DNA of 64,000 nucleotides from Caballeronia sp. GAFFF1 (GTDB taxonomy: Bacteria > Pseudomonadota > Gammaproteobacteria > Burkholderiales > Burkholderiaceae): positions 248,001 to 312,000 of the forward strand of contig NZ_JALQEM010000041.1 of assembly GCF_023630705.1 (NCBI RefSeq), written 5' to 3'. The notes beneath the pieces were generated by a model. It was not told the origin of the DNA, did not search any database, and was given only the letters and a program-made list of their open reading frames with translations. The stretch's first letter is position 1, and every line of letters starts with the position of its first letter. Made by a program: the position numbers and the translations under genes. Below are positions 49,156 through 57,926 of the stretch, in pieces.

Positions 49156-50666
49156 CGGCTCGGGTTCTCCATGGCGATGTGTTGATAGACCGGACGCAGC
49201 GCGTCGTACAGCGTGCGGAAGGTGTCGAAACGTGCGTCGTAGAGCGCTTTGAGCGACGCATCCGGGCTCACGCGACCCGTCACGCGCAGGGTGCCGACCG
49301 CTTCGTCGAGCGATGTCCACCAGCCCGCGCCCACGCCCGCCGCCAGCACCGCGCCGTACGCGCCGCCCTCGGATGCGCCCGTGACCGTGGTCACCTCGCG
49401 TTGCAGCACGTCCGCGAGCATCTGCAGCCACAGCGGCTCGCCGGTCGCGCCGCCCGAGACACGCACTTCGTCGCACGTGAGGCCTGCGCTCGCGCCTAGC
49501 GATGCGATCGCCCGGATGTTCAGCAGCACCCCTTCCATGACGCTGCGGATCATGTGAGACGCATCGTGCGTCGACGTGAGGCCGATCCATGCGGCACGCC
49601 CGTCCGCCGCGACGTGCGGGCAGCGCTCGCCGAGCAGATACGGCAGGAAGAGCAGTCCGTCGCAGCCGGGCGCGGCGGCTTTCGCCAGTTGCGTCATGCG
49701 TTCGAAAGACAGATCGGCCGTCATGCGCCGCAGCGCGCCGCGCAGCCATTCGAACGCGCCGCCCGCGGAAAGCGTCACGCCCATCACGTGCCAGCGGCCC
49801 GGCGCATTGCCGCAGGAAATCTGCAATTGCCCAGTGGCCTCGGGACACGTACGCAAGCCGCCCGCGACGATGCCCGCCGTCCCGATGGTCACGCCGAGCG
49901 GGCCGGCATCGATCGCGCCCATCGACGTCGTCTGAATGACTGAGTCGCCGCCGCCGCCGAATACGGGCAGATCGCCGGGCAAGCCCCACGCCTGCGCCAG
50001 TTCGCCGCGCAACGTCCCCGCGCGTTCGGTCGATTCGACGACCTGCGGCAAAAGCGATGCGGGCAAGTCGAGCGCGGACATCAGCGCGCCGGACCACTGG
50101 CGTTGACGCACATCGAAGAGACCGGTGCCCGACGCGTCGGACACATCGGTAATGTGCTCGCCTGTCAGACGCAGGCGAAGATAGTCCTTCGGATTCAGCA
50201 TCCGCCGCATGCGCGCGAACAACTCCGGCTCATGCTCGCGCATCCACAGGAGCTTGCCCGCGGTGAATCCCGGCAGCATGCGGTTCTGCACCCGCGCGAG
50301 CAGACCGTCGAGACCGCCCGCGCGCGCGGTGACCTCGTCGCAATACGGCGCCGCCCGCTGGTCGCACCAGAGGATCGCGGGACGCAGCACCTTGTCGGCT
50401 TCGTCGAGCGCGGTCAGGCCGTGCATTTGTCCGGATAGACCGATGCCCGCCACCGCGCGACGATCCGGCAGCGCGTCGAGCACTTGCGCGAGCGCGGTCT
50501 GCGTCGCGCTCCACCAGTGCTCGGGGTCCTGCTCGGCCCAGCCGGCACGGGGCGAAACGAGCGGATACGCCGCGAGGGCCTTCGCCGCGACATTGCCCGC
50601 GCCGTCCACTGCAATGACCTTGCATGCGGACGTGCCGACGTCGATGCCGAGAAGATACCGTTCCAT
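49152..50666 (-). CDS. xylB: Xylulokinase-like FGGY kinase 2
   Basis: Sugar kinase of 504 residues with strong xylulokinase features. The N-terminal loop is LGIDVGTSACKVIAVD, SGQMHGLTALD is near residue 80, ILWCDQRA holds the substrate site, and GGGGDSVIQTTSMG has the catalytic Asp. The FGGY signature region reads RVSGGATGEPLWLQMLADVL. GGAG lies before the ATG at 50666. It phosphorylates a 2-ketopentose or similar ketose. It lies 38 bp downstream of the aldehyde dehydrogenase gene and is coupled to the phosphatase gene. Compared with kinase 1 at 41424-42950, it is the closer match to classical XylB. Confidence 0.92.
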   Translation of the reverse strand: MERYLLGIDVGTSACKVIAVDGAGNVAAKALAAYPLVSPRAGWAEQDPEHWWSATQTALAQVLDALPDRRAVAGIGLSGQMHGLTALDEADKVLRPAILWCDQRAAPYCDEVTARAGGLDGLLARVQNRMLPGFTAGKLLWMREHEPELFARMRRMLNPKDYLRLRLTGEHITDVSDASGTGLFDVRQRQWSGALMSALDLPASLLPQVVESTERAGTLRGELAQAWGLPGDLPVFGGGGDSVIQTTSMGAIDAGPLGVTIGTAGIVAGGLRTCPEATGQLQISCGNAPGRWHVMGVTLSAGGAFEWLRGALRRMTADLSFERMTQLAKAAAPGCDGLLFLPYLLGERCPHVAADGRAAWIGLTSTHDASHMIRSVMEGVLLNIRAIASLGASAGLTCDEVRVSGGATGEPLWLQMLADVLQREVTTVTGASEGGAYGAVLAAGVGAGWWTSLDEAVGTLRVTGRVSPDASLKALYDARFDTFRTLYDALRPVYQHIAMENPSR

Positions 50667-50705
50667 GGCCGCTCCGTTTGCGTATGCGTGGTCGTCGTGC
50701 GTCTC

Positions 50706-52160
50706 TTATGCGCGGTGACGCAGCCGCACGTGCTTCAGGTGCAGATAGCCTTCCATGCCTTCGCGCCCGTGCTCGTACCCCGTGCCGCTCTGCTTGCGGC
50801 CGCCGTACGGCGCGTTCATGATCCCCGCGTCGACGTTGTTGATGGCGACGTTGCCGAAGTCCAGCTCGCGCGAGAGCGCGAACGTCTCCCGCACATGTTC
50901 GGTGTACGCGTAAGCCGCGAGGCCCGCGGGCGTGCTGTTGGCCGCCTCGATGGCGTCGTCGAGCGTCCTGTAGCGCGCCACGCCGATCACCGGGCCGAAC
51001 GTTTCCTCGTGCATCACGAGCATGTCGGGCGTGCCGTCGGCAATGACCGTCGGTGCATAGAAGAGGCCCGGTTCATTCGACACCATCGATTCGGGCCGGC
51101 CGCCGCCGCACAGAAGGCGGCCGCCGCGCTCGCGCGCATCGTCGAGATGACGGCGCACCTTCTCGACACCGGCGCGCGTGGCCATCGGTCCGACATCGGC
51201 CTTCTCGTTCGCGATGCCGTCCGCGACGACGAGCTTCTGCGCGCCATCGACAAGGCGTTCGAGGAAGGTGTCATAGACCGCTTCCTGCACGTAAGCGCGA
51301 TTGATCGAAATGCAGATCTGCCCTGCGTTGCGGAACCCGCGGCGCAACGCGCCCGCGACCGCGAGATCGAGGTCCGCATGGGCGGTCACGATCAGCGGAC
51401 AGCTTCCGCCCAGTTCGAGCGACAACCCCGTGATGCCGCGCACCGACTTGTAGATGTCCTCGCCCGCGCTGCCCGATCCCGTGAACGCCACCTTGTCGAT
51501 GCGCGGATGTCCGACGAGCCGCTTGCCGGCCGCTTTCGCGCCCATCACGAGATTCGCGACGCCCGCCGGCAATCCCGCGCGATGCACGCAGCGAAACACG
51601 GCTTCCGCGCTCGACGGCGTGAATTCCGACGGCTTCACGACGATCGTGCAGCCCGCCGCGAGCGATGCCGCGAGCTTCCAGCCGATCAGTTCCACCGGAT
51701 AGTTCCACGGCGCAATGGCCGCCACCACGCCGACCGGCTCCTTCTCCACGATACTGACGAAACCGTCGTCTTCATTCGGGATCGTCTCGCCGTAGATGCG
51801 CACGGCCTCTTCCGCGTAGTAGTGAAACGCCTTGGCGAGCTTGCGCGCCTCGCCCTGCGCTTCGGCGAGCGGCTTGCCCATTTCCGTCGTGATCGCCAGG
51901 GCGATGGCGCGTTCGTCCTCCGCGATGCAATCGGCTATCGCATGCAACAGGCGCGAGCGTTCGAACGGATTCACGCGGCGCCAGCTTCTGAAAGCGCGCG
52001 ATGCCGCATCGACGGCGGAATCGATCGTCGCCTGATCGGCATCGGGCGCGCGGGCGACGATCTGCTCCGTCGCCGGATTCACGACATCGATCCATTCGCG
52101 AACGCCTTCCCTGCCGAAGCGCCCATCGATATACATCTCGCACTGACGAGGTTCTGTCAT
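50706..52160 (-). CDS. NAD(P)+-dependent aldehyde dehydrogenase
   Basis: ALDH superfamily enzyme of 484 residues. PWNYPVELIGWKLAASLAAG near residue 150, KPSEFTPSSA, the catalytic Glu in LELGGSCP and the nucleophilic Cys in NAGQICISINR are all present, as is EETFGPVIGVARY toward the C-terminus. Similar enzymes oxidise succinate semialdehyde, glycolaldehyde or lactaldehyde. In this context glycolaldehyde or another sugar-derived aldehyde is plausible. The frame runs upstream to 53102 as an antisense shadow of the permease. The ATG at 52160 lies right after the permease gene and gives family length. Confidence 0.93.
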   Translation of the reverse strand: MTEPRQCEMYIDGRFGREGVREWIDVVNPATEQIVARAPDADQATIDSAVDAASRAFRSWRRVNPFERSRLLHAIADCIAEDERAIALAITTEMGKPLAEAQGEARKLAKAFHYYAEEAVRIYGETIPNEDDGFVSIVEKEPVGVVAAIAPWNYPVELIGWKLAASLAAGCTIVVKPSEFTPSSAEAVFRCVHRAGLPAGVANLVMGAKAAGKRLVGHPRIDKVAFTGSGSAGEDIYKSVRGITGLSLELGGSCPLIVTAHADLDLAVAGALRRGFRNAGQICISINRAYVQEAVYDTFLERLVDGAQKLVVADGIANEKADVGPMATRAGVEKVRRHLDDARERGGRLLCGGGRPESMVSNEPGLFYAPTVIADGTPDMLVMHEETFGPVIGVARYRTLDDAIEAANSTPAGLAAYAYTEHVRETFALSRELDFGNVAINNVDAGIMNAPYGGRKQSGTGYEHGREGMEGYLHLKHVRLRHRA

Positions 52161-52174
52161 GGTCCGGATCAAGG

Positions 52175-53212
52175 TTATTGCGAAACGAAGTTGACGCGGA
52201 TGGCATCCACCGCGACCGCGATGAAGATGAGAATGCCGCCGATCATCTGCACATAGAACGACGGCACTTCGGTAATCGCGAGGCCGACGTGGATCACCGT
52301 CAGCAGCAGCACGCCGCCGAGAATGCCGAGCGCGCCGCCGCGTCCGCCGAACACGCTTACGCCGCCGATGATCGGCGCGGCGATGGCATAGAGCAGGAAG
52401 CCTTCGCCCTGATCCGACGTGATCGCCATCTGCCATGCGGCGAGCAGATAGCCCGCGACGCCCGCGAGAAAGCCCGACAGCGTGAACGCGATGACCTTCA
52501 CGCGATTCACGCGAATGCCGGCGGAATTGGCGGCGAGCGCGTTGCCGCCGGTCGCGTAGAGATAGCGGCCGAGCACCGTCTTGCGCAACATGAAGCCCAT
52601 GCCGATGAGCACGACGAGAAACACGATCGGCATGACGGGCCAGTTGTTGACCGTGTACTGGCCGATCCAGATATAACCGGTGGACATGTCCGAGATGGTG
52701 TTGCCCTGCGTCACCGCGAGCAGCGAGCCTTGCAGCACGATCATGACGGCAAGTGTCTGAATGAGCGACACCATTTTCAGGCGCGTCACGCACAGCCCGT
52801 TGAAGAAGCCGATCGCAGTCGCCACCGCGATACCCAACGGCACGCCGACGGCGGGCGTGAGCCCGAGCCGCGTCGAAAGAATCGCCCCGATGGCGGCGGA
52901 AAATCCCATGTTGCTCGCAATCGACAAGTCGATCTCCGCCACCATCAGCGGCATCGACACGGCCAGCGCGAGCAGGCCGAGCACGGTCGCCTGCACCAGC
53001 ACATTCTGCAGGTTCGACAGCGTGAAGAAGAAGGGATTGAGCACGCCGAACACGACGACGAGCGCCGCGAGCCACAGCCAGACGACGTTCTGGAAAACCC
53101 ACTGCACGCCGCCTTTGCCGCGCTTGCCGCTTCCCGTGGCCGGCGCCGCGCCGCCATGACCGGCGAGCGCCGCCGGCGTAGGCGACGAAGAAAGGTCGCT
53201 TCGTGTTTGCAT
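52175..53212 (-). CDS. CUT2 ABC transporter permease of the 40-56 kb operon
   Basis: RbsC-type permease of 345 residues with a 35-residue Gly/Ala/Ser-rich hydrophilic leader, then about 8-10 helices. The signature is MVAEIDLSIASNMG near residue 90, where GGIDLSVG is changed to AEIDLSIA. The coupling loop is ATGGNALAANSAGIRVNRVK. Two starts compete: 53227 overlaps the ATPase stop (ATGA), while 53212 has GAGGAG at ideal spacing within that overlap. I prefer 53212. It is the only permease, so a homodimeric channel is expected. Confidence 0.9.
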   Translation of the reverse strand: MQTRSDLSSSPTPAALAGHGGAAPATGSGKRGKGGVQWVFQNVVWLWLAALVVVFGVLNPFFFTLSNLQNVLVQATVLGLLALAVSMPLMVAEIDLSIASNMGFSAAIGAILSTRLGLTPAVGVPLGIAVATAIGFFNGLCVTRLKMVSLIQTLAVMIVLQGSLLAVTQGNTISDMSTGYIWIGQYTVNNWPVMPIVFLVVLIGMGFMLRKTVLGRYLYATGGNALAANSAGIRVNRVKVIAFTLSGFLAGVAGYLLAAWQMAITSDQGEGFLLYAIAAPIIGGVSVFGGRGGALGILGGVLLLTVIHVGLAITEVPSFYVQMIGGILIFIAVAVDAIRVNFVSQ

Positions 53213-53223
53213 GGACTGTCTCC

Positions 53224-54786
53224 TCATGATTGATTCACCAGCGGCTCGGCGCGAACACTGTCGGTCGACGCCGGCTCCACATTGAAGGCGGCCTGCAGAA
53301 TGGCGTCCTTCGCGATTTCCGCGCCGGTGTATTCGCGCTCGATGCGCCCGCCGACGAACACGGACACGCGATCGACCAGGCGCACCATCTCGTCGAGGTC
53401 GCTCGTAATGACGATCACGCTCAATCCCTCGCGCGTCAGCGTATCGATGATGCGATGCACTTCCTCCTTCACGCCCACGTCGATGCCGCGGGTGGGTTCG
53501 TCGAGAATCAGCAGCTTCGGAGACGTGGCGAGCACGCGGCCGAGGCAGACTTTCTGCTGATTGCCTCCGGAAAGCGTGCCGAGCAGCACCTCGGCGGTCG
53601 GCGCCTTCACGCGGAAGTGCTCGAAGTAACGCGCGACGACACCGCGTTCCGCGTTCGCATCGATGACGCCGGCCTTCGATACGTGCTTGAGGCTCGACAG
53701 CGTGATGTTGTGCGCGATGCTTTGCAGACCGACGAGCCCGTCGCGATGACGGTCGTCCGACAGATACGCGATGCCTCGCTGGAACGCCTCGCCCGGATGA
53801 CCGGCCGGCGCGCTCGTGTTGCCGTCATGCGTGATCCGGCCGCGCGTCGCGCGATTCGAGCCGAAGAGCGCGAGCGCGAATTCCTTCGCGCCCGACCCCG
53901 GCAGTCCGGCGAACCCGACGATCTCGCCCGGCGCGATGGAAAACGCGTCTACCTGCACGCCCGGCGCCGCGAGACCCTCGACACGCCAGCCTTCACGGCC
54001 GGCCGCCGCCGTATCGCGCCGCTCGCGATAGAACAGCGGCACGTCTCGCCCGATGACGAGTTCGGACAGACCGTCCGAGTCGATCTTGGAGAGGTCGTCG
54101 TGCTCGCCCGCGAGCCTGCCATTGCGCAGGACGGACACGCCGTCGCAGATATCGAGAATCTCTTCGTTGTAGTGCGAGATGAAGACGAAGCTCACGCCGC
54201 GCGCCTTCAGGCTGCGCATGAAGTCGAACAGGTGCTCGCGGTCCGCGAGCGTGAGCGCGGTGGTCGGTTCGTCGAGAATGAGCAGCTTGCCGCCGCTGTG
54301 CAAAGCTCGCAGGATGTTGAGCTTGCGCTTGGCGACGGCGGACAAGGAACGCGCGGGCATGCGCGGATCGAAATCCGTGCCTTCGAGCGCGGCTTCGACG
54401 CTTTGCATCAATGCGCGCTGATCCACGCGACCGGTGATGCCGCGCTTCAGCGGCCAGCGCCCGAGCATCAGGTTGTCGGCAACCGACATGGAATCGACGA
54501 TCATCGGTTCCTGCGTCACCAGGAACACACCGCGCGCTTCCATCTCCTGAACGTCGGAGCCCTGTACATCTTCGCCGTCCAGGACGATGCGCCCTTCGCT
54601 CGGCGCCGTTTGCCCGCTGATCAGCCGCACGAGCGTGGACTTGCCCGCGCCGTTTTCGCCGAGCAGACCGTGGATCGTGCCGCGCCGGATGTTGATCGAA
54701 ACGCGGTCGAGCGCGAGCACGGCCTTGTAACGCTTGACGACGTCGTGGGTCCGCAGGATGTAATCGTTGCTGGGTGTATCCGACAT
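53224..54786 (-). CDS. CUT2 ABC transporter ATP-binding protein with degenerate site
   Basis: Double-NBD ATPase of 520 residues. NBD1 has intact Walker A GENGAGKS (about 43-50) and Walker B LLILDEPTTAL, but its signature is LSAVAKRKLNI, lacking the Gly and Gln of LSGGQ. NBD2 has the inverse: a degenerate Walker A (GLPGSGAKEFA) with intact LSGGNQQKV and LLILDEPTRGID. In the ABC sandwich both defects fall in the same composite site, leaving one consensus site. It is ATGA-adjacent to the permease gene and 69 bp downstream of the binding protein gene. Confidence 0.92.
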   Translation of the reverse strand: MSDTPSNDYILRTHDVVKRYKAVLALDRVSINIRRGTIHGLLGENGAGKSTLVRLISGQTAPSEGRIVLDGEDVQGSDVQEMEARGVFLVTQEPMIVDSMSVADNLMLGRWPLKRGITGRVDQRALMQSVEAALEGTDFDPRMPARSLSAVAKRKLNILRALHSGGKLLILDEPTTALTLADREHLFDFMRSLKARGVSFVFISHYNEEILDICDGVSVLRNGRLAGEHDDLSKIDSDGLSELVIGRDVPLFYRERRDTAAAGREGWRVEGLAAPGVQVDAFSIAPGEIVGFAGLPGSGAKEFALALFGSNRATRGRITHDGNTSAPAGHPGEAFQRGIAYLSDDRHRDGLVGLQSIAHNITLSSLKHVSKAGVIDANAERGVVARYFEHFRVKAPTAEVLLGTLSGGNQQKVCLGRVLATSPKLLILDEPTRGIDVGVKEEVHRIIDTLTREGLSVIVITSDLDEMVRLVDRVSVFVGGRIEREYTGAEIAKDAILQAAFNVEPASTDSVRAEPLVNQS

Positions 54787-54855
54787 TCAGAAAGTCTCCG
54801 GTCCGTATTCGGCGCGCTGAATGCGCGCCGTTTAACTCGTCTGGACTGGCGCGAA

Positions 54856-55950
54856 TCAGGAATAGCGGATGCCCCATTCGTTATAGGCGATGTTGCCCCA
54901 CTGCCGCTTGTCCTTGACCGAGCCTGCATCGACGACGAACGGCTGAATCACGAGACTCGGTCCCGTCTCGGACTTCGTGACCACCGCCTTCTCCCAGAAG
55001 TACTGATTGTTCTGGTAGTCGCCGTGCGGCACCGGCTGCCCCTTGAGCGAATACTTGTCCAGCATCTCGACCGTGATCTGCGCATAGGCGATCGGGTCCT
55101 GCGAGACGACGGCGTCCATGTAGCCATCGCCGATCCATTGCAGCGCGGCCGGTTCGCCGTCGATATTCACGAAAATCACATGCCCCTGCTCGCCCACCTT
55201 CTTCCACTTGCCCTTCTGCTGCAAGGCCGTGACGATGCCGCGCGCCGGCGAATCGCTGGGCGCGTGCACGGCGTCGAGATCGGGATACTCGGACAGCGTG
55301 GAGAGCGTGACCGACAACATGTTCTTGAGCAAGCCTTCCGTCGGACGGCTGATGACCTTGACGTCCGGATACTTCTTCATCGCTTCTTCGAAGCCTTCCT
55401 TGCGCAGACGCCACGCGACCGACTGCAACGCGCCGTAGCAGTTCAGGACCGTGCCCTTCGCGGACCCGTTCTTCTTCTTGAGCGCCGCCACGATGGTCTC
55501 GGCGGCCATGACGCCGCCCGCCTTGTTGTCGAAGTCGACGGTGATGGCGACATCGCCGCCGAGCGCCGGCGTGTCGATGATGCCGACCGGGATCTTCTTG
55601 AAGTTGTACTTCTTGATGACGCTGACGATGGCCTGACTGTCGATCGGGTCCGCGATGATCGCCGACGGGTTCTTCAGCATCAGGCTGTTCCACTGCTCCA
55701 GTTGCGACGTGTTGCTGAAGTTCGCATTCACGGCCTGAAACTGCCAGCCCTTCGCTTCGACCGCGCGCTTCACTGCTTCCTGCTGCGTGACGAAGAAGTA
55801 GTAGTCGAGACTCTTGTTGCTGAACGGCACGAACACTTTCTGCTGCGCGAAGCCGAGCTTCGATACCGACGACAGCGCAACGCCGCCGGCCGTGGCGGCA
55901 AGACCCGCCAGGAACTTTCTACGCGATGCGACTTCCTGTGCTTCTTCCAT
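54856..55950 (-). CDS. Sugar-binding protein with Tat-type signal, first gene of the operon
   Basis: Peripla_BP_4-type binding protein of 364 residues. The N-terminus has the twin-arginine motif SRRKFLAGLAA (Arg10-Arg11), a hydrophobic stretch and a cleavage region around GFAQQ, which indicates Tat export. Tat export is unusual for sugar-binding proteins, which normally use Sec. The mature part starts KVFVPFSNKSLDYYFFVTQQ and contains DPIDSQAIVSVIKKYN and VHAPSDSPARGIV. The frame opens at 55995, but GAGGAG precedes the ATG at 55950 and the Tat signal begins there. It is the promoter-proximal gene of the long operon. Confidence 0.9.
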   Translation of the reverse strand: MEEAQEVASRRKFLAGLAATAGGVALSSVSKLGFAQQKVFVPFSNKSLDYYFFVTQQEAVKRAVEAKGWQFQAVNANFSNTSQLEQWNSLMLKNPSAIIADPIDSQAIVSVIKKYNFKKIPVGIIDTPALGGDVAITVDFDNKAGGVMAAETIVAALKKKNGSAKGTVLNCYGALQSVAWRLRKEGFEEAMKKYPDVKVISRPTEGLLKNMLSVTLSTLSEYPDLDAVHAPSDSPARGIVTALQQKGKWKKVGEQGHVIFVNIDGEPAALQWIGDGYMDAVVSQDPIAYAQITVEMLDKYSLKGQPVPHGDYQNNQYFWEKAVVTKSETGPSLVIQPFVVDAGSVKDKRQWGNIAYNEWGIRYS

Positions 55951-56719
55951 AGTTGTTGTCTCCTCAACACCGATATGGGCAGCGGCGCGTGCCACGGATA
56001 GCTCGACTGGATGCTAGTGATGTTCCTTTGCTGCGTAGTAATACAATCAAAATATACTGAGAACGGTGGAACGCGGGCAAGCTAGGGTTTACTCGTTGAT
56101 GCGCTGCAACGGCCTAGTTTTCGGGCTTTGCCGGTAAATCGCAGGTTACAAGAGCGTAGGCGTCTTCGCCGGGAGAGCGTAGTCCTACTATCATGAGACT
56201 CGACGGGAACTGTCGCAGCCGACGCTGGCGGATGTGTCAGACAGCGCGCATGGATCGAGTCACGACTACCGGCGTGTGTATGACGGCGTTGTCAATGAGC
56301 GAGCCGCTACGACTGCCTGTTCGGGACGAAGGCGAGGCAGGCCTGTTGAATCGTGGAAGAGAGAGATGCCAGTCCGCACGCGGTGACGTTGGTGCGAACA
56401 AAGGAAATCGAAGTGCGAACCGAAGGCGATAGCTCGATCTATGTCGACCGGCGCGCGCTTAGCGTTCCGGGGGAGCGTCAACAGCAACGACTCGTGCCTG
56501 AGGATAAAGAAGCGCTCAAGCGGGCTCGTCGCGCCCTACGCATCGGCGAGTGACCATGCCCAAACTGCTGCACCGGCCGCGTCCCGCACGTTCGGCGTAG
56601 CGACCCTCGAGCAACGGGTCACCGAAGGACGCGTGATTCAGGCATCGCACTGCCGCATCCCTATTGCACAGGCCGACGGCAGTAACGCGACGCCCCACGC
56701 CCGCTACGCCGCGCCTCCT
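55951..56719. other. 769-bp intergenic region carrying the operon promoter
   Basis: It lies between the start of the long leftward operon and the stop of the spherulin-like gene. The segment 56035-56065 is AT-rich (with TATACT and AATACAA) and is the best place for the operon promoter, although no confident -35/-10 pair or operator was found. A GTG-started frame at 56353-56553 (66 residues, charged) has no family or ribosome site that I can support. GC content is somewhat below that of the flanking operons. Confidence 0.45.
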
Positions 56720-57517
56720 TCACTGCGCCGCGGCGTTGGCCACTTCATCGTTCCAATAGGCGGGAAGTCCCTTATAAGGGTTCGGCGCCGTCAGCGACGT
56801 CACATACACGCCGCCCGCGCCATGCGTTCTCGCATACGCCAGTACGCCAGGCATTTGCGCCGCGCTTACGTTGTAGACGATGTGCACGAAACGGCTCTTC
56901 GGATAAGCCGCTTGCCAGCTCATAGGCTGGAATTTCCCGTAATTCTTGGCGTTGTCCTCGAAGACGACGAACTGGTCCGCCGTCGGCAAGCTCGCGTAGA
57001 CCTCGGGGATCGTGGTGCCCGGATTGCCCATGACCGAATACGTCGACTTCAGTCCCTTGATGTAGTTATAGACAGACTGATAGAACTGAACGTGCGACGT
57101 CTGACTGTCGGAAGTCATCTCATCGATGAAAAAGCCGTCCACGTTATAGAGGCTCACGTACGCATTGATGTCGGCCACGACTGCGGACAAAGAACGATTC
57201 GCGTAAGACGTCGATACGTAGCCTATGACCTTTCCGCCCGCCGCGTGCAGCTTGGCGATGGCGGCGGCGTAGTTGGCATCGGCGCTCGTGCCGGGTCCGC
57301 TATTCGGATTCAGGATAGCGGTGGTCGACACCCGGCTAGCAGACGCAGTGAGACTGTTCCAGTCTGCCGCGCTTTTGGTCGGGTAGAAATACGACGGCAC
57401 GACGAGGCTGAGAGACGTGCTCGCCCCGCCCGTGCTGCCTGCCGCCAACACCGCGCCGCTCGTCATGACCGCCGCGAGCGCAGCCCCCAACTTCAAAAAC
57501 GCCCGATTGAATTGCAT
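56720..57517 (-). CDS. Secreted spherulin-4 / GH135-like glycosidase
   Basis: Exported protein of about 265 residues with a Sec signal peptide ending AVLAAG at about residue 27. The TIM-barrel-like body matches the spherulation-specific family 4 pattern: SLVVPSYFYP at the first strand, AILNPNSGPG, VIGYVSTSYANR, and the acidic pair in VDGFFIDEMTSD near residue 130, plus FVVFEDNAKNY with another Glu. In fungal Sph3 (GH135) equivalent Asp/Glu residues cleave alpha-1,4-galactosaminogalactan. AGGAGG sits 5 bp before the ATG at 57517, which decides the start. Likely target: an N-acetylgalactosamine-rich polysaccharide of self or of a fungus (inference). Confidence 0.8.
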   Translation of the reverse strand: MQFNRAFLKLGAALAAVMTSGAVLAAGSTGGASTSLSLVVPSYFYPTKSAADWNSLTASASRVSTTAILNPNSGPGTSADANYAAAIAKLHAAGGKVIGYVSTSYANRSLSAVVADINAYVSLYNVDGFFIDEMTSDSQTSHVQFYQSVYNYIKGLKSTYSVMGNPGTTIPEVYASLPTADQFVVFEDNAKNYGKFQPMSWQAAYPKSRFVHIVYNVSAAQMPGVLAYARTHGAGGVYVTSLTAPNPYKGLPAYWNDEVANAAAQ

Positions 57518-57926
57518 TTCGCCTCCTGACACGGGCATTGCTGCCGCCGTCGATTGGCCCGCCGTTCGTGGCGGGCAACTGGCAAACTCACTCGTGGTCA
57601 CGCGTGAGTCCCTTTAGCTTTGCGTCGCCGGATCACTCCGGGTTTGCCTCGTCGCATTATCGGCTCGGGCGGCGGAATCTTTAGCCGTTTTCGCTTCTTT
57701 TTCTTCGCGGCGCAGTCTGGCGTTGAAAGCACGGTCGGCCAAGCTGGGCTTGTATCGACATGCTCTGAAGGAAGAAGCGGCTTTTGCGCTGACGAAATGC
57801 CTGCGTGCGGCGTCGCACGCATGCTGCACTTTTTGGATCGGACACTAACCCTACGCTGCTTGCGAAAACGGATTCCCCATCTAACATACGTACAGTACTG
57901 CATATCATTTTTGGAGTTAGGCATCG
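57518..57926. other. 409-bp divergent promoter region
   Basis: No gene was found between the spherulin-like gene and the cupin gene. The last 50 bp before 57927 are AT-rich and include CATATCATTTTT, a plausible -10 area, followed by GGAG. A T/C-rich stretch at 57680-57715 also stands out. Confidence 0.45.

Noticed and set aside
40760..55950. Assignment of the long operon to classical xylose/xylitol or erythritol pathways
   Set aside because: No xylose isomerase, EryB/EryC-type or RpiB-type genes are seen, and the AroE-like, cupin and GlcD-like genes do not fit those pathways.
53230..56001. Plus-strand frame of 923 residues across the ABC genes
   Set aside because: Antisense to an ATPase and SBP with full motif sets; composition is low-complexity Arg/Asp/Val, so a shadow.
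56353..56553. 66-residue charged ORF with GTG start
   Set aside because: No Shine-Dalgarno, no recognised family, and only moderate codon bias; kept as a remark in the intergenic entry.
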